Below the pieces are notes generated by a model that ran no database searches, was not told where the DNA came from, and worked only from the letters and a program-made list of their open reading frames with translations. Below are positions 61,168-64,000 of a stretch of 64,000 bases of DNA, in pieces. Within the stretch, counting starts at the first letter, position 1. Each line of letters starts with the position of its first letter. Location: contig NZ_AP027370.1 in assembly GCF_030296055.1 (NCBI RefSeq), positions 682,001 to 746,000 on the forward strand, given 5' to 3'. The stretch is from Hydrogenimonas cancrithermarum. GTDB lineage: Bacteria; Campylobacterota; Campylobacteria; Campylobacterales; Hydrogenimonadaceae. The translations under genes were made by a program, and so were the position numbers.

Positions 61168-63350
61168 TCGTTAAAAAGGCGTATCGATGCGCCTTTTTGG
61201 GTCTTCAGCCAATCGAACAGCCGATCGAACGGATCGTGGGCTTCGAGGGTCGGTCTATTGCCGATCATAATGAGTTTCGTTTTGGCGCGTGTCATCGCGA
61301 CATTGAGGCGGCGTCTATCTTTGACGAAGCCTATCTCCTTTGCGATGTTCGCACGGACAAATGAGATGACGATTGCCTCTTTCTCACGTCCTTGAAATCC
61401 ATCGACACTCTTGACTTCCACCTTCAATCCTTCCGTTTCGAGCATCTGACGAATTCTTTTGACCTGTGCCAGATAGGGTGTGATAATACCGATCTCATCT
61501 GCCTCGACGCCCCCTTCAAGCAACGCTTTGACCGCATTCATCACCCATTCGGCCTCGACGGGGTTTTCATACGAGGTCGCACGCGGCTGCAAAACTTCAT
61601 CGGCATCGAGATCCACGGTATCAGCAAAAAGGAGTGGAACGTCGGGGGCGAACATCTCTGCAAGCAACCTGCTCTCCGGTACCTCTTCCAGTCTCAATTT
61701 TCTATGGGCTACGCTCTCGTCCGCTTTCAGCTTTCCTGCGTACATAAGCAGGTTCGGAAACTCCATGATCTTCTCGTTCATCCGGTACTGCACTTCGAGC
61801 ATAGTCTGCGGCGTATCGCTGCGCTCCATCAACCGCTCGAAGAGAGAGTGTTTGAGAATGTCGAGATTACTGATCACCGTCGGAGGGAGCTGTTTATGGT
61901 CTCCGGCGAGAACCACCTTTTTCGCCCGCATCATCGGTAGCAGTGTCGAAGGCTCCATCTGCTGACTCGCTTCGTCGATGACGGCGACATCGAACGTGAA
62001 GCCTTCGAGCATTTCGGCACCGATCATCCCGTTCGTCGAGAGAACGACATCGGCACCGCCGATAATATCGCGGATAATGGAGGTTTCGAGTTCGCGGATG
62101 GCAGCGTAAAAACGCTCGACCTTCTCATCCTCTTTGATCCACTGTGCCATCGACTGGATCGTTTTCACATCGACGCCACGGTACGCTCTTCCGGTCGCGG
62201 CCAATGTCTTGACACGCTCTTTCGACATTCCCCGCAGGCGTGCCTGCGTCGGCTTGCTGTACCGGTTACGTACTTCGACCAGTTTCTGGGCATCTTCGAG
62301 CATCGCTTTGACTTTCTGTGTCCGTGGGTCGGCCTCGATACGCGAAAAGAGTGCATACTTCTCGAGCTTCTCGCCGACACGGGCCGGATGGCCGATACGC
62401 ACGAGATCGATGCCCTCTTTTTCCGCCAGTTTTTCGAGCATGTTGTCGACCGCCACGTTCGAATCCGCCGCTGCGAGCACCTTTTTCCCGGCTTTGACGA
62501 ACTGTACGACCGCTTCGACGACCGCCGTCGTCTTTCCGGTCCCGGGTGGTCCGTGAATGAGTGCGATCTCTTTGGCGCCAAGCGCCTTTGCGACAGCGAC
62601 ATGCTGTTTCTCGTTCAATCGCTCGTTCTGCGAATCGAAAGAGACGATTTTCGCCGGTTTTGCAACTGCCAGTCCCAGCACGATATCGCGAAGCTGCGAA
62701 AAGGGAGACTCGATGTGGCGTATTCTCTCCAGATTGTTTTCCATCCGCTTGAATGTCACGTCGTTGACGAAAAGATCGAGTCTGACACCCTCCTTCACCC
62801 ATGGCGGCGGTTTCTGCGAAAATGCAACCTCCACGAAGTTTTTCGCCACATGCATCACCGTGGCCGTGAGATCGCTCTTGAGAGGATCACCCCGGCTGAT
62901 CAGCACGATATCTCCACTGCCGATCTCCGTTTCGATGATCCGGTCACGGCTGAAACGGTAGAGATAGAGATCGAACTTCCGCCCCACACTCCGTCCCCTG
63001 AGCCCCAGAATCGCCCGTCCGTAGACTTCTCGCTCTTTCCCGCTTATGGAGCGAATCTCCCTGATCTGCGCATCCATCTCCGCACGCCGCTCGACATCGA
63101 TCAGCCCCTTGTACTCTTCGATATAGGCATGGATCGTTTTGATGCGATGCTCGAGTTCTCGGCTCGGTATCATGACTTTGGGAAGTTTGAAGTAGCTCTT
63201 CTTCGTAGGGATGTAGAGAACCCAACCGTCACCCTCGTAAATGCGGGCGATATTGGCGGGTTTGATTTTATGGCGCCGAAGTTCCCGAGAGCGCCGCCTC
63301 TCGTCCAAAGAGGCGGGAAGGATAAAAGGAAGTGGCCGCTTGGACGCCAT
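61164..63350 (-). CDS. SF1B-type DNA/RNA helicase (UPF1/SMUBP-2-like)
   Basis: 728 aa. Walker A HGPPGTGKTTAVVEAV (near residue 265), motif II FDVAVIDEASQQMEPST, motif III VVLAGDHKQLPPTVI, and C-terminal VDGFQGREKEAIVISFVR and LNVAMTRAKTKLI. The first 230 residues form an OB/beta-barrel-like domain. Such helicases are IGHMBP2/SMUBP-2 relatives. Its stop is covered by the convergent PAS gene, and its last codons form the terminator hairpin of that gene. Confidence 0.92.
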   Translation of the reverse strand: MASKRPLPFILPASLDERRRSRELRRHKIKPANIARIYEGDGWVLYIPTKKSYFKLPKVMIPSRELEHRIKTIHAYIEEYKGLIDVERRAEMDAQIREIRSISGKEREVYGRAILGLRGRSVGRKFDLYLYRFSRDRIIETEIGSGDIVLISRGDPLKSDLTATVMHVAKNFVEVAFSQKPPPWVKEGVRLDLFVNDVTFKRMENNLERIRHIESPFSQLRDIVLGLAVAKPAKIVSFDSQNERLNEKQHVAVAKALGAKEIALIHGPPGTGKTTAVVEAVVQFVKAGKKVLAAADSNVAVDNMLEKLAEKEGIDLVRIGHPARVGEKLEKYALFSRIEADPRTQKVKAMLEDAQKLVEVRNRYSKPTQARLRGMSKERVKTLAATGRAYRGVDVKTIQSMAQWIKEDEKVERFYAAIRELETSIIRDIIGGADVVLSTNGMIGAEMLEGFTFDVAVIDEASQQMEPSTLLPMMRAKKVVLAGDHKQLPPTVISNLDILKHSLFERLMERSDTPQTMLEVQYRMNEKIMEFPNLLMYAGKLKADESVAHRKLRLEEVPESRLLAEMFAPDVPLLFADTVDLDADEVLQPRATSYENPVEAEWVMNAVKALLEGGVEADEIGIITPYLAQVKRIRQMLETEGLKVEVKSVDGFQGREKEAIVISFVRANIAKEIGFVKDRRRLNVAMTRAKTKLIMIGNRPTLEAHDPFDRLFDWLKTQKGASIRLFND
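61173..61198 (+). terminator. Terminator of the PAS gene, inside the helicase coding end
   Basis: AAAAAGGCG ... CGCCTTTTT hairpin with a short loop and T-run, 6 bases beyond the PAS stop. The same bases encode the last nine residues of the convergent helicase. Confidence 0.8.
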
Positions 63351-64000
63351 CAGTGGGTCGGAATATGGACCGGTGTCGTATTTTCCGATTCGCTCTCATG
63401 GCTCGGTGCAGCTTCCTCTGCCGGGGCGCTTTCGTGCTCTGCAGGAGCCGTTTCGTGACTTTCTTGGGCGGGGGCGGATTCTTCATGCGTCTGTGCCGGT
63501 GCACTCTCGTGTTCCGATGCGGCAGGCGTTTCATGAGTACTCTCTTGCTCCGGCGCCGCTTCGTGTTCAGGCTCAGAAGAACTCTCTTCAGACGCGGGCG
63601 CCGCGTTTTCAACTTCTGCCGGAGCGGCCTCCTGTGATTCTGCCGGTGCGGCGGCACCCTCTTCCTTCGCGGCGCACTCCTCTTTCACTTTTTTCAATTC
63701 CGCTTTCAGGTCGTCCAGATCGTACTGCATATCATCGAGTTTGTTCTGTACTTCGGTCACGGCTTTGACGTTCACACCGTACTCGTAAACCAATTCACCG
63801 CCATCTTTGCCCTGCTTGAACATGACACCGATAAAAACGACCAGAAAAACGAGGAAAAAGTCACGCGCCCAGCTCTTTTTGACGAGCATCGCCAATGCTT
63901 TGAGAAGAAAAAGGATCAGCGTCCCGTAAACGAGATAGGTACCGAGCAGTTTGTGAAACTTCAACTCCTCTTTCGCTTCCGGCGTGAGCAGCGCAAAGGC
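63350..64000 (-). CDS. Membrane protein with Ala/Glu/His-rich tail (5' end outside window)
   Basis: The frame is open through the window edge (AFALLTPEAKEELKFHKLLG), so the true start lies beyond 64000; a TTG at 63964 is only a frame artefact. Three hydrophobic helices are visible (VYGTLILFLLKALAMLV, FFLVFLVVFIGVMF). A coiled segment (VTEVQNKLDDMQYDLDDLKA) follows, and then a low-complexity tail of about 100 residues rich in Ala, Glu, Pro, Ser and His, with ESAPA-like repeats. The start of the frame resembles small DUF2231-type membrane proteins. Function unknown; the His-rich tail could bind metal. The next gene start overlaps its stop (TGATG). Confidence 0.55.
   Translation of the reverse strand, partial: AFALLTPEAKEELKFHKLLGTYLVYGTLILFLLKALAMLVKKSWARDFFLVFLVVFIGVMFKQGKDGGELVYEYGVNVKAVTEVQNKLDDMQYDLDDLKAELKKVKEECAAKEEGAAAPAESQEAAPAEVENAAPASEESSSEPEHEAAPEQESTHETPAASEHESAPAQTHEESAPAQESHETAPAEHESAPAEEAAPSHESESENTTPVHIPTH

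Overview
The window is a chromosomal segment of a Campylobacterota (epsilonproteobacterial) respirer. The main evidence is a clade II nitrous oxide reductase (nos) cluster on the minus strand in the order nosZ-B-D-G-C1-C2-H-F-L-Y. Its NosZ has a Sec-type leader and a C-terminal cytochrome c domain, the type known from Wolinella, Sulfurimonas and Sulfurovum. NnrS proteins, a short glutamate 5-kinase and PilJ/PAS-type sensors fit the same group. I do not assign a genus.

Layout. 1-600: relic of an AAA (DUF4143-type) ATPase, then a promoter with two near-consensus Fur boxes. 603-5285: five-gene plus-strand operon (outer-membrane MetA-like protein, NitT/TauT-type ABC transporter, NnrS). 5500-9263: oxidative-stress block (di-heme peroxidase, sulfurtransferase, rubrerythrin, ferritin-like protein, divergent Fur/PerR regulator). 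9395-11376: groES-groEL. 11587-13089: AsmA-like protein. 13143-13219: tRNA-Met, the target of an 8.96 kb integrated element (13171-22126) flanked by 50-bp direct repeats. The element carries ArdA, an Mrr-like nuclease, relics of two SRAP genes and an IS256-type transposase, a RepA-like ATPase, an AlpA-like regulator and a tyrosine integrase. 22264-26238: small Tat-leader-like protein next to a PqqD-HprK-like kinase, a nucleotidyltransferase and a propeller lipoprotein. 26434-39372: housekeeping and envelope genes (proB, obg, rpmA, rplU, ridA, M20 peptidases, tonB-exbB-exbD, a GGDEF-EAL protein, NnrS). 39377-60454: the nos region with its NosL-rich maturation extension. 60637-64000: PAS protein, SF1 helicase, and a membrane protein cut by the window edge.

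Most notable points. (1) nosZ is present twice as 2,635-bp direct repeats that differ at one synonymous base over the protein-coding span; they flank a convergent response regulator/histidine kinase pair. (2) The nosB operon and nosZ copy 2 have FNR/Dnr-type palindromes centred 32-33 bp from a -10 box. The copy-2 palindrome also sits exactly 32 bp from a -10 box for the divergent PAS gene. nosZ copy 1 lacks such a site and instead has an inverted-repeat element and stacked hairpins upstream. (3) The kinase/nucleotidyltransferase/small-protein locus at 22.3-24.8 kb is the best candidate for a poorly described system: a putative exported, post-translationally modified small protein. (4) The integrated element has two pairs of GGTGACAC repeats with identical 12-bp spacing near its two ends, probably integrase arm sites.

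All calls come from reading the sequence and translations. No database search was run.
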